Assembly: GCA_016787225.1 (NCBI GenBank) | Contig: JAEUUY010000006.1 | Span: forward strand, 1 to 64,000 | Reading direction: 5' to 3' | Length of the DNA stretch: 64,000 nucleotides | From: Chitinophagales bacterium | Lineage (GTDB): Bacteria > Bacteroidota > Bacteroidia > Chitinophagales > JADJOU01 | Part shown: positions 1 through 7,997 of the stretch, one piece after another | How the letters are laid out: the number at the start of each line of letters is the position of its first letter | How positions within the stretch are numbered: the stretch's first letter is position 1 | Made by a program: the position numbers and the translations under genes | Notes under the pieces: generated by a model | Told to the model about the DNA's origin: nothing | Seen by the model: the letters and a program-made list of their open reading frames with translations, nothing else | The model's database searches: none

Positions 1-3000
1 TCTATACCATTGGAAATTCGTCGCATTCGAAGAATTCGCACGAAGCAAGGTCGAAGAGTTAAAACATACCACAGGATTATCTGCCGTAGCAGCATTATTC
101 AAATCATAAAATACAAAACTCTCATTGTAGGTCGTAGCACAACCGTTCTTCGTCGCATTGATAATCACATTCTGTGTACCCGCTAGCATCGTTCTATCCG
201 TAGGATTCGTCGTAGAACTACCTCCGCCTGGGAAGGTCCATGAATAGGTCACTCCACTCGAGGTAGAACTCGCAGTAAACGTTATTGGATTCGTCAATAA
301 ACACGTGTTGTCTGGGGTGATTGTCAATCCTTGAGGGTTTGGTTTAACCGTAGTGACTGTAGTATCAGAGCTAGTACAGACCATTCTGTCTATAACCACT
401 ATATTGGTATCCATTCTATTATTATTAGGATCTGTATTTGTAAAGGTTTTATTGTTATTCGCGGTCAAGGTGCCATCATTCCAGAAATAAGAATATCCTG
501 TAATAGTACCTGCACCCAATGGAAGCGTAGCTCCAGAGCATATCGTAGAGTCTTTTAAGGCAACATTTAACCTATATGGTCCACTAATAGTTGGGTAAGA
601 ACAGAAGCAACCTGTTGAATCTAATTTAATTCTCAAATTACAAGCCTTACCTGCAGGTACATTGAGTGTACCCGTAATGTTGGCTGATGCCCCTCTGGCC
701 AATCCACCGGATATAGTTCGGATACCTACAGAATCATTACCCGTAACATTTCCGAAAAACTTCAACATATAATTTCCAGTATATGGTTCTCCATTATTAG
801 TTATGGTCACGCTATAGCTCACTGTCTCTCCCATAGGAGAATTTGACACACTGCTAACCACTAAATTACTCAAACTGAATCTAGATGCGTCTACTCGAAT
901 GGTGTCTAGTTTATTGTCAATTATAAAGTCTACATCACAATTACCGCCTGGAGCACAAGCCGCGCCAACTGTATGAGATTCTAATGTTCTCAGACTAGCT
1001 GTATTTGTGCTACCACAGGTCAGGAATGAGTTTGTATTGATAGACCTAAAGGTAATGGTCAAACTATCATTGACATTCATAGCGGTAGAACTCATAGACC
1101 ATTTTAATATACGTTTATTACCTACAACAGTATTCGTTGGTGTCACAGATACTAAACGAGCCGGTACAGAAGCCACTGCACTACCTGCTACAAAATTCAT
1201 ATCAGAAGGCATTTCCCATGTAAATGAATGTCGTGTTCCTGTAGGAGAACCACCTGTATTGAGTACTCTGAAACGCATAGTAGAAGTATCTCCACATACC
1301 CCTAAGGTATCTATACTTACAATCTTACCCATAAGTTGTGTCAAAGGAGAAACTGGCAATCCGTTAATGCGAAGTACTTGGGAAGTATGACCTGTTCCTG
1401 TAATCACATCACCACATGGTTGCTTAGCTGTAATGCCGAAACTTGGAATCTGATCGCCAGAAGCAAATGGACATCCTGTAATAAATCGCATTCTAACCAA
1501 GGCCTTATTGCTATCTAGTGGGGTAATACTATTTGGCAATACTCCACCACGAAACTTAGAAGAAAGATCAAAGGTCATCACACCTCCACTCGTAGTAGGA
1601 GTAACGCCCATAGAAAGGTAAGAGCCTCCTTCTGGCCATTGCAATAAAGCAGAATTAGCTAAATATTGAATATTCGAACCTGTAGGTAAGGTAACATTCA
1701 ACTTAATTTGTGAGAGATTAGATAAATTTAAGTTTGTTATTCTACTCGTGTAGGTAATTGTATCGCAAAGATTAATAGGAGAAGCTGGGGTTTCGCTAAT
1801 TTTAGCCCACTGAAGTTGATAAGGAGGTATCCCTACTGGTAGAGCAATTTTACGCTGTTCACTATTACAGCTATACAAATACGGAGGCAAATAACCCTGG
1901 GATGGATCTACTGGATAATACTTACAGTTGTATCCAAGTGTTACATTTAATGTGTCATTTTTACAACCTGAAAGGGTAGCGTATATTTTATATGTTCTAG
2001 TAGCGCCTGCTAGGATAGTATCTAATTTCGCCCACTGCTGCACATCTCCTAAGAAATAAGTAAATATAGGCTTATTAATAGGAGCACCTGTAATATCCTC
2101 TACTTTGACTACATTCAATCCTGGACTTCTAAAATCCATCCATGCATGATTAAATCTATTGCTAGAGTTATTTCTATAATTGATTGTCCATGTGAGTGTA
2201 TCTGTTTGCGCCATATTGACAGAGGCAGGATTAGCACTCACTATAATAGAATTATTTGGGATAAGGTCTGCTCGTGCCGTAGAACCCCTTGAGTACTTTT
2301 GATTTATATTCAAATCTGCATTCGCATGGGGATTATAATACATATCAACAGTATTAACCCCTATAGATCCTATTAAATCCTGTCGCGCACCTGCTGCCGC
2401 ACAGGTAGGCTGCTGGAACATATAAAAAATTACTCCCAATGGGCCCAGGTTTTGTTGTTTTCTGCCCCCAAGAATAGAATCTATAAAAATTGTAACCTTT
2501 CCATTAACTACAGTATACTTATTAGCTGGAAGCTTTCTATAGGAAATGATATCACCAAACTCTTGGTAAATAGTAGCTGAATAATAAATACTATCTGGGT
2601 CAGATAAGATTGTAGGGTTATAGTTATATTCTATACGCTGTGTACTATTATTATTATGCCATTCATTTCTGAACCAATCTCCAGACTGACCCCTATTTTC
2701 AAAATAAAAATCAACAAGAACTGATCCGCCAGAATAACATGGACCATTTAATACGGCATTATAATTATCTTGATAAGAATAATTGAAAAATTCTATCAAG
2801 CGATTATATTCGCTGAATAAATCGCAAGTTCTAGATCCAGTCAATGAATCATTTCGATACTCTGCTGTGTAAAAAATTTCTATATCTCTATTCGTATTTG
2901 CTAATGAATCTGCTGCTCCTATGATACCGTAATGGTAATAGTAATCTATCAAAACAGAGTCTTGGGTATAGACCGTGCTGCCCACGTTCCCACCGATTAA

Positions 3001-5535
3001 GTAAGTAGGATCAAACGCACGCATACTATCCACATATTGCTTGAGTGGTATATACATGGTGCGCACTAGATTGCCGCCCCCTGGTTCATTGACTATATTG
3101 AAATAGCCAAGTTTAAAACTTCTATATGTAGCTGTACTGGCATCATAGATTCTCACACTACTTCTATTGAGATCTGTTCTGAATCCATACTGATTATAGT
3201 TTATCTTGTCTATGATGACTTTGACATAAGGCTCAGCCAATGCTGTATCTGTAACAACTCCTCGCATTTGCATGATAACCGTATCATAAGTAAGGTAAGT
3301 TTGTCTATCTATACTATCACTATTGGCAAAGCTAGAATTGGGGTCTATCGATTGAGCATTGATAGATGTATCTCCTCTACGCACACCCATAGTGATTCGC
3401 TTATTGGTATAACTCGTCATTTTCAATCCTTTAAAATACGAATTGCAATGATATCGCATTGGTCTATAACCCCAATTGACTATAGTACTATGACAAGGAC
3501 TAGTAGCACCGCTAGTCGGGTATATATGCTGCCAGCTATACCATTTGACTGAATCTAGACCTGGACATTGATTTGTCAGTTGACTGCAATCCAATTTAAG
3601 ATATACCTGCAAATCTTGAGCGCCGCCGCCGCCGCCCATTCTTCTCGCATAGCGCACAGTGGCAGTGTCATAATCACCTGGGCCATTGACTTCAGATTGA
3701 AACACTCTAGTTCTATTATAACCAGAACCATATCTGCCACTAAATGAATCTAGATTTATACCTGGAGGGAGTATTACCTTAAACTCCGATATCATGCTAT
3801 CAGCGTATTGTGAACCATTATTTATTCTAGGATATGCATTCAAATAATTATACTCCTCCCTTACAGTTATAGTATATATATTTTGTTGATTATTGTAAAA
3901 ATCCGGATTCAGACTAGAAGTAGCTGGCATACTATTCCAGTAGGTATAGAGATAATAACCTGATTTGGTAATTGATTTATCCTTACAAGGTGTTTTGTAC
4001 ACAATATTACATTTCCACTGTGTAGCAGCTATTAGCATATTTGTAGCAGAACCTGCTGCATCAGAGCTGTAACCATAGGATACAGAGTCCGATTTTGTAA
4101 CAATATACGTAGCTCGATTGCTGCCACCCTGCAAATTGTCAGACCCATAGGAAGTGGCTACAGCCGGTCTAAAATTACAGAATAGCTCTACTATGACACT
4201 ACTATCTTTTCTTAGGTCATCTAGAAAACCATCTCCATCTATGTCTTGCAAGCCACCCCCTGTATATTGAGCAGAGGTCAAATTTTCTATTCGGACACCG
4301 AATCGAGAAGTTCTACTAAAAGGAACGATCTGCCCATTGACTTTGGCCGCTAATATCTTAATGTGTTGATTTCCTACAAAGGTATCATTGTTAAATGGAT
4401 AATCGCCTTTACCTAATCTGATAACTAAATCATAAATGGTTCCTGAACCAGCGACTCCAGCTTCATTATTGCTATTTCGTATTCGAAAACTCATTTTAGC
4501 TGTGGTATCATTTGGTCCGCTACTGCACATAGTAGGCACTGGATGGTTTAATGGATTATTTTCAATTAATATATTATCATTAGCTGCTCTAATACTCGCA
4601 TAAGCATCTACATCCGCACTTTTATCACAATAAACTGGTGGGGCAAAGCAACCCCAAGCTGCAAAATATTTTAAAGAGGTATTCGTCGTCACATCTGAAT
4701 TACAACCAATTAAACGCATAGTATCTGTAAAATTGAAAGGTCCATCCGTAGACTCGAATAGACCATCTCCGTCTCCCATAGTCATGAAATCGGCTGGACC
4801 GAATGTGTACATAATAGTGTCTCCACTACCTAGAATAGTTCTCGTTCCTCTAGAAATACCGATAGATTCCCAATATTTTAATGTATTTAAAACATAGACT
4901 CTTACTTCATCTAAAGGAGCTGAAGAGTTATTGGACGTCATTCTAAATCCTTTCACAAGAGTCTGTCCGTTTACTAAGTTGGACAATATGCCTGCACTCG
5001 ATTCATTGCTTGGTGATATACTCGTATTGAGTGTACCTGTCATACCCAGTGTAGGCTGATAGACTGTCATAATAGGTGTATTCTGTGAAGTAATCAAAGT
5101 ACCACCACTCGTCTGAAGTTGGATAGGCATAGAACCTGTATTGGCACTACAGCCTGCTTCTATGAAAAATCTTACATTCTGACTAGCTCCTGCCGCCAAG
5201 CTATTGATTTGAATAATAGGAGCCGTGGCACTGGCATTTAGTACCGTCACGTTCGCATTAGCTACTGTGGACACATAGCGAAAACCTCCCATCGTGGGTA
5301 CTATTCTCAGATTAGTCACCGGACCACCCGAATTATTTAATACCGTAACGGAGACGGTATCTCTGGTAGTACAAGACACTAAAACGCTTGGTGCATTGAT
5401 AGAAGTGAAGGTCTGTGCCAATAAGCTAGTGCCCGCCAATAGAATGATGCTAAAAATAAGGCATCCTTTCCACCACTTGGCTATGCAGCTACTAGAGACT
5501 TTCGTTTCATGCTGAACTGTAACGAGTTTTTTCAT
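1..5535 (-). CDS. Giant secreted DUF11/PKD-type surface protein, N-terminal part (runs off left edge)
   Basis: An open frame of 1845 codons runs from an ATG at 5535 to base 1 with no stop, so the C-terminus lies outside the window. The N-terminus has a long charged n-region, then a hydrophobic core (CLIFSIILLAGTSLLAQ) that looks like a signal peptide ending in LLAQ. Several conserved-repeat/DUF11-like beta domains follow (for example LNNSGGPVTNLRIVP, and a stretch starting TDTLTWTINYRNNS). There is a calcium-loop-like DIDGDGFLDD and, near the window edge, a PKD-like domain (TYSWTFPGGG) followed by an Ig-like FQWYR. It is probably a T9SS-exported adhesin or matrix protein, but the sorting domain is not visible, so the export route is inferred. 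A promoter-like element lies just upstream. No enzymatic motif was seen. Confidence 0.85.
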   Translation of the reverse strand, partial: MKKLVTVQHETKVSSSCIAKWWKGCLIFSIILLAGTSLLAQTFTSINAPSVLVSCTTRDTVSVTVLNNSGGPVTNLRIVPTMGGFRYVSTVANANVTVLNASATAPIIQINSLAAGASQNVRFFIEAGCSANTGSMPIQLQTSGGTLITSQNTPIMTVYQPTLGMTGTLNTSISPSNESSAGILSNLVNGQTLVKGFRMTSNNSSAPLDEVRVYVLNTLKYWESIGISRGTRTILGSGDTIMYTFGPADFMTMGDGDGLFESTDGPFNFTDTMRLIGCNSDVTTNTSLKYFAAWGCFAPPVYCDKSADVDAYASIRAANDNILIENNPLNHPVPTMCSSGPNDTTAKMSFRIRNSNNEAGVAGSGTIYDLVIRLGKGDYPFNNDTFVGNQHIKILAAKVNGQIVPFSRTSRFGVRIENLTSAQYTGGGLQDIDGDGFLDDLRKDSSVIVELFCNFRPAVATSYGSDNLQGGSNRATYIVTKSDSVSYGYSSDAAGSATNMLIAATQWKCNIVYKTPCKDKSITKSGYYLYTYWNSMPATSSLNPDFYNNQQNIYTITVREEYNYLNAYPRINNGSQYADSMISEFKVILPPGINLDSFSGRYGSGYNRTRVFQSEVNGPGDYDTATVRYARRMGGGGGAQDLQVYLKLDCSQLTNQCPGLDSVKWYSWQHIYPTSGATSPCHSTIVNWGYRPMRYHCNSYFKGLKMTSYTNKRITMGVRRGDTSINAQSIDPNSSFANSDSIDRQTYLTYDTVIMQMRGVVTDTALAEPYVKVIIDKINYNQYGFRTDLNRSSVRIYDASTATYRSFKLGYFNIVNEPGGGNLVRTMYIPLKQYVDSMRAFDPTYLIGGNVGSTVYTQDSVLIDYYYHYGIIGAADSLANTNRDIEIFYTAEYRNDSLTGSRTCDLFSEYNRLIEFFNYSYQDNYNAVLNGPCYSGGSVLVDFYFENRGQSGDWFRNEWHNNNSTQRIEYNYNPTILSDPDSIYYSATIYQEFGDIISYRKLPANKYTVVNGKVTIFIDSILGGRKQQNLGPLGVIFYMFQQPTCAAAGARQDLIGSIGVNTVDMYYNPHANADLNINQKYSRGSTARADLIPNNSIIVSANPASVNMAQTDTLTWTINYRNNSSNRFNHAWMDFRSPGLNVVKVEDITGAPINKPIFTYFLGDVQQWAKLDTILAGATRTYKIYATLSGCKNDTLNVTLGYNCKYYPVDPSQGYLPPYLYSCNSEQRKIALPVGIPPYQLQWAKISETPASPINLCDTITYTSRITNLNLSNLSQIKLNVTLPTGSNIQYLANSALLQWPEGGSYLSMGVTPTTSGGVMTFDLSSKFRGGVLPNSITPLDSNKALVRMRFITGCPFASGDQIPSFGITAKQPCGDVITGTGHTSQVLRINGLPVSPLTQLMGKIVSIDTLGVCGDTSTMRFRVLNTGGSPTGTRHSFTWEMPSDMNFVAGSAVASVPARLVSVTPTNTVVGNKRILKWSMSSTAMNVNDSLTITFRSINTNSFLTCGSTNTASLRTLESHTVGAACAPGGNCDVDFIIDNKLDTIRVDASRFSLSNLVVSSVSNSPMGETVSYSVTITNNGEPYTGNYMLKFFGNVTGNDSVGIRTISGGLARGASANITGTLNVPAGKACNLRIKLDSTGCFCSYPTISGPYRLNVALKDSTICSGATLPLGAGTITGYSYFWNDGTLTANNNKTFTNTDPNNNRMDTNIVVIDRMVCTSSDTTVTTVKPNPQGLTITPDNTCLLTNPITFTASSTSSGVTYSWTFPGGGSSTTNPTDRTMLAGTQNVIINATKNGCATTYNESFVFYDLNNAATADNPVVCFNSSTLLRANSSNATNFQWYR

Positions 5536-5566
5536 AAAAATTGCTTTAAGTTTTATATTTTATCTG

Positions 5567-5595
5567 CAAATATATAATCAAACTGTGTGCCAAAA
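5567..5595 (-). promoter_or_regulatory. Bacteroidota-type promoter for the giant DUF11/PKD gene
   Basis: On the minus strand TTTTG (5595-5591) is followed after 16 nt by TATATTTG (5574-5567). This fits the Bacteroidota -33 TTG / -7 TAnnTTTG pattern. The -7 box lies about 32 nt upstream of the ATG at 5535. Sequence match only. Confidence 0.5.
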
Positions 5596-5738
5596 GTGGT
5601 TTTTTTATGAAACAACTCAAGAGTATAAAGCATTTCGTCTTTATAAGTCTGGTTTTCTTATATTTAAAATATTTACATTTACAGAATTATGAAAATGCAA
5701 TTAAGGAAACAGAGGAAGGATGTGTCTAGTTTATTTTT

Positions 5739-5771
5739 CATTTCATCGAAGTCCTTGACTTCGATGAAATG
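5739..5771. repeat. Perfect palindrome, 15-bp arms and 3-nt loop
   Basis: CATTTCATCGAAGTC (5739-5753), loop CTT, then the exact reverse complement (5757-5771). Neither strand has a clear U-run after it, so it is not an obvious intrinsic terminator. The core GAAGTC-CTT-GACTTC resembles the core of the second palindrome at 5881-5925. Confidence 0.8.
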
Positions 5772-5880
5772 GAACAACACACCAAACACGACTTCTTAGG
5801 AGGAGAAGATGCTCTCATCGATTTACAAAAATTTTAATGGGGCACTATTGGAGAGCATGGGATTGGATTTAGAGTAGTAC

Positions 5881-5925
5881 AAATTTCACTTCACAGAAGT
5901 CTTAGACTTTCGGGAAGTGAAATTT
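5881..5925. repeat. Imperfect palindrome, 12-bp perfect outer arms
   Basis: AAATTTCACTTC (5881-5892) pairs with GAAGTGAAATTT (5914-5925), with an inner AGTC/GACT pairing around TTA. It may act as the 3' structure of the leftward pdhB transcript, or belong to the same repeat family as 5739-5771. There is no U-tract on the minus strand. Confidence 0.65.
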
Positions 5926-6006
5926 CTCACACCCTACCCTATCTTATATAGGGGCTGCATTCAGCCTTCATCGAATTTACCGCACTTCTTAGTTTTTCAG
6001 CCAACC

Positions 6007-6978
6007 CTAAATAACAGACTTCACCACTTCAATTACCTTACCCGGATTTGGCAAATAGGCATCTACCAAATTAGCTGCATAATGCATAGAACTGTCTGCC
6101 CCTGTTACCCTTTTAATGGGTGCATCGAGGTAGTCAAATGCATTTTTTTGTACTTGAAACGTAATTTCCGAAGCGATACTTCCAAATGGCCAGCTTTCTT
6201 CCACTATTACCATACGATTGGTCTTCTTGACAGAATTTACTAGTGTCTCTATATCTAAAGGGCGTATGGTGCGCAAGTCAATGACTTCACAACTTACTCC
6301 ATCTTTAGCTAATTCTTCTGCAGCAGCAAGAGCTACTTTCATCATTTTATTAAATGAAACGATAGTACAATCTGTACCCTCTCTTTTAATGTCCGCCTTT
6401 CCTATTGGAATATAATATTCTTCATCTGGAATCTCACAATTATCGCTATACATCACTTCGCTCTCCATAAACACAATAGGATCAGGATCGAGTATAGCAG
6501 ATTTTAATAATCCTTTAGCATCATATCCATTTGACGGAGAAATCACCTTTAATCCTGGTATGCTCGCATACATACTCTCAAATGCCATACTATGTTGAGC
6601 TCCTAGCTGACCTGCACTACCATTTGGTCCACGAAATACAATCGGATTGGAAAACTCACCAGCACTCATAGCAAGTGTTTTAGCTGAGTGGTTTATTATC
6701 TGATCAATCGCCAATAAGGCAAAATTCCAGGTCATAAATTCTACAATAGGCTTTAACCCATTCATAGCAGCACCGACACCTATGGCTGTAAATCCCAGCT
6801 CTGCAATAGGCGTATCAATAACTCTTCTAGGTCCAAACTCATCGAGCATGCCTTGACTTACTTTATAGGCTCCGTTGTATTCAGCAACTTCTTCACCCAT
6901 TAGAAAAACCGAAGGATCTTTTCTCATTTCTTCGCTCATGGCCTCTCTTAAAGCATCTCTAAATTTTATCTGTCGCAT
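6007..6978 (-). CDS. pdhB: Pyruvate dehydrogenase E1 component, beta subunit
   Basis: This 323-aa protein has the normal length for a separate E1-beta subunit. With E1-alpha it forms the thiamine-diphosphate decarboxylase of the pyruvate dehydrogenase complex, converting pyruvate to acetyl-lipoyl-E2. Visible family features are the N-terminal REAMSEEMRKDPSVFLMGEE block, the VSQGMLDEFG block, the RVIDTPIAELGFTAIGVGAA block, RGPNG and the LRTIRPLDIETL block near the C-terminus. It is the last gene of a leftward series greA, HIT protein, pdhB, starting 41 nt after the HIT stop. The E1-alpha gene is not in the window. A branched-chain 2-oxoacid dehydrogenase E1-beta is possible, but the sequence fits pyruvate dehydrogenase best. 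Confidence 0.9.
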   Translation of the reverse strand: MRQIKFRDALREAMSEEMRKDPSVFLMGEEVAEYNGAYKVSQGMLDEFGPRRVIDTPIAELGFTAIGVGAAMNGLKPIVEFMTWNFALLAIDQIINHSAKTLAMSAGEFSNPIVFRGPNGSAGQLGAQHSMAFESMYASIPGLKVISPSNGYDAKGLLKSAILDPDPIVFMESEVMYSDNCEIPDEEYYIPIGKADIKREGTDCTIVSFNKMMKVALAAAEELAKDGVSCEVIDLRTIRPLDIETLVNSVKKTNRMVIVEESWPFGSIASEITFQVQKNAFDYLDAPIKRVTGADSSMHYAANLVDAYLPNPGKVIEVVKSVI

Positions 6979-7019
6979 ATCTTCTTTAATTTAAAATTTT
7001 AATAGTTAGTTTATGAGGC

Positions 7020-7412
7020 TTATACTAGATGAGATTTGATTTTGTCTGCAATATTCCGTAGTTTATCAGTACTTAATTTTAACCTAGGATAGTCAAAAAC
7101 AAAGTCCCTTTCGCTCTGTATTGGCATGAGGTGGATATGAGCATGTGGCACAGCCAACCCTTCTACCCACATACCTATCCGTGTTCGAAAAGTTAACTTT
7201 AAAGCATGCGCGATGCGTTTAGCAAATAAATTTAAGTCCGTAAACTGTTCATTCGTTAATTCATAAATCTCATCCACTTCTATTTTAGGTATAACCAATA
7301 CATGACCCTCCTTTAAAGGATTAATATCCATAAAGGCCAAGCAAGTATCTGTTTCTGCTACTTTCACACTTGGCAATTCACCTAAGACTATTCTAGTAAA
7401 AATAGAAGCCAC
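7020..7412 (-). CDS. HIT family nucleotide-binding hydrolase
   Basis: A 130-aa histidine-triad protein with the signature HAHIHL (family H-x-H-x-H) near residue 93, preceded by the usual N-terminal FTRIVLGELPSVKVAE and the DINPLKEGHVLVIPK strand. Members hydrolyse adenosine phosphoramidates or dinucleotides, and this is the HinT/Hit-like branch. The physiological substrate is unknown. It starts 9 nt after the greA stop, so the two are almost certainly co-transcribed, with pdhB following. Confidence 0.9.
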   Translation of the reverse strand: MASIFTRIVLGELPSVKVAETDTCLAFMDINPLKEGHVLVIPKIEVDEIYELTNEQFTDLNLFAKRIAHALKLTFRTRIGMWVEGLAVPHAHIHLMPIQSERDFVFDYPRLKLSTDKLRNIADKIKSHLV

Positions 7413-7421
7413 TTCGTTGAT

Positions 7422-7892
7422 TTATTTTCTAATATCTAAAATTTCATACTCCATAGCTCCAGCTGGGGTTTGAATTAGGACCTTTTCACCCTTCTTGTGT
7501 CCTAATAAGCCCTTCCCTATAGGAGATACTACGGATAATTTACCCGTCTTAAAATCTGCCTCTATTTCTGACACCATTTTATACACAAACTCCTTATTCG
7601 CTTTTAAATTCTTTACTTTCACGGTAGTAAGAATGCTCACTTTGGTATCATCGATTTCCTTCTCATCCAATATTCTCACATCTGCCAAAGCCATTTCTAA
7701 TTGAGCTATTCTTTTCTCAAGCTTAGCTTGTTCTTCCTTTGCAGCATCATATTCTGCATTCTCGCTAAGGTCCCCTTTCTCTCTAGCTTCTGCCAAAGCT
7801 GCTCCAGCTTCTGCACGTCCTACAGATTTTAAATGCTGCAAATCTGCTTTTAATCTATCATAACTTTCTTTTGTCAAAAAAACACTAGCCAT
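7422..7892 (-). CDS. greA: Transcription elongation factor GreA
   Basis: This 156-aa protein has the two-part GreA layout. The N-terminal coiled-coil hairpin (residues ~1-75) carries the acidic tip motif LSENAEYDAAKEEQ, and the C-terminal FKBP-like domain contains SPIGKGLLGHKKGE. It inserts into the RNA polymerase secondary channel and stimulates cleavage of backtracked transcripts. It is first in the leftward greA, HIT, pdhB series. Its leader holds a promoter-like element followed by a terminator-like hairpin. Confidence 0.95.
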   Translation of the reverse strand: MASVFLTKESYDRLKADLQHLKSVGRAEAGAALAEAREKGDLSENAEYDAAKEEQAKLEKRIAQLEMALADVRILDEKEIDDTKVSILTTVKVKNLKANKEFVYKMVSEIEADFKTGKLSVVSPIGKGLLGHKKGEKVLIQTPAGAMEYEILDIRK

Positions 7893-7920
7893 ATCTAATT
7901 CTTATCTATATTTTATAATT

Positions 7921-7953
7921 AAAAAGAGGTATCCGCTTTCGGCGAACACCTCT
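7921..7953 (-). terminator. Intrinsic terminator-like hairpin in the greA leader / after the PorV-OmpA gene
   Basis: On the minus strand AGAGGT (7953-7948) pairs with ACCTCT (7930-7925), with further CGC/GCG pairing around a GAAA loop. A T-run (bases 7925-7921) follows. It lies 27 nt beyond the stop of the PorV-OmpA gene and 29 nt before the greA ATG. Confidence 0.65.
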
Positions 7954-7968
7954 CTTTCTTTCTGAATG

Positions 7969-7997
7969 CAAATATAATATTAATTCACAATTTTCAA
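7969..7997 (-). promoter_or_regulatory. Promoter-like element for greA
   Basis: On the minus strand TTG (7997-7995), an 18-nt gap and TATATTTG (7976-7969) match the Bacteroidota -33/-7 pattern. It overlaps the last codons of the upstream PorV-OmpA gene and precedes the hairpin at 7921-7953. Sequence match only. Confidence 0.5.

Larger units (their letters stand above)
5536..6006. other. 471-bp gene-free region between the giant surface gene and pdhB
   Basis: No convincing gene is present. It holds the promoter of the leftward giant gene, two palindromes (5739-5771 and 5881-5925) and, between them, a short plus-strand frame from the ATG at 5769 (MEQHTKHDFLGGEDALIDL..., 22 codons). That frame could be a remnant of a decayed gene but matches nothing I recognise. 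The rightmost part is the 3' flank of pdhB. Confidence 0.5.

Noticed and set aside
5739-5771. Palindrome as an intrinsic terminator
   Set aside because: There is no U-run after the stem on either strand.
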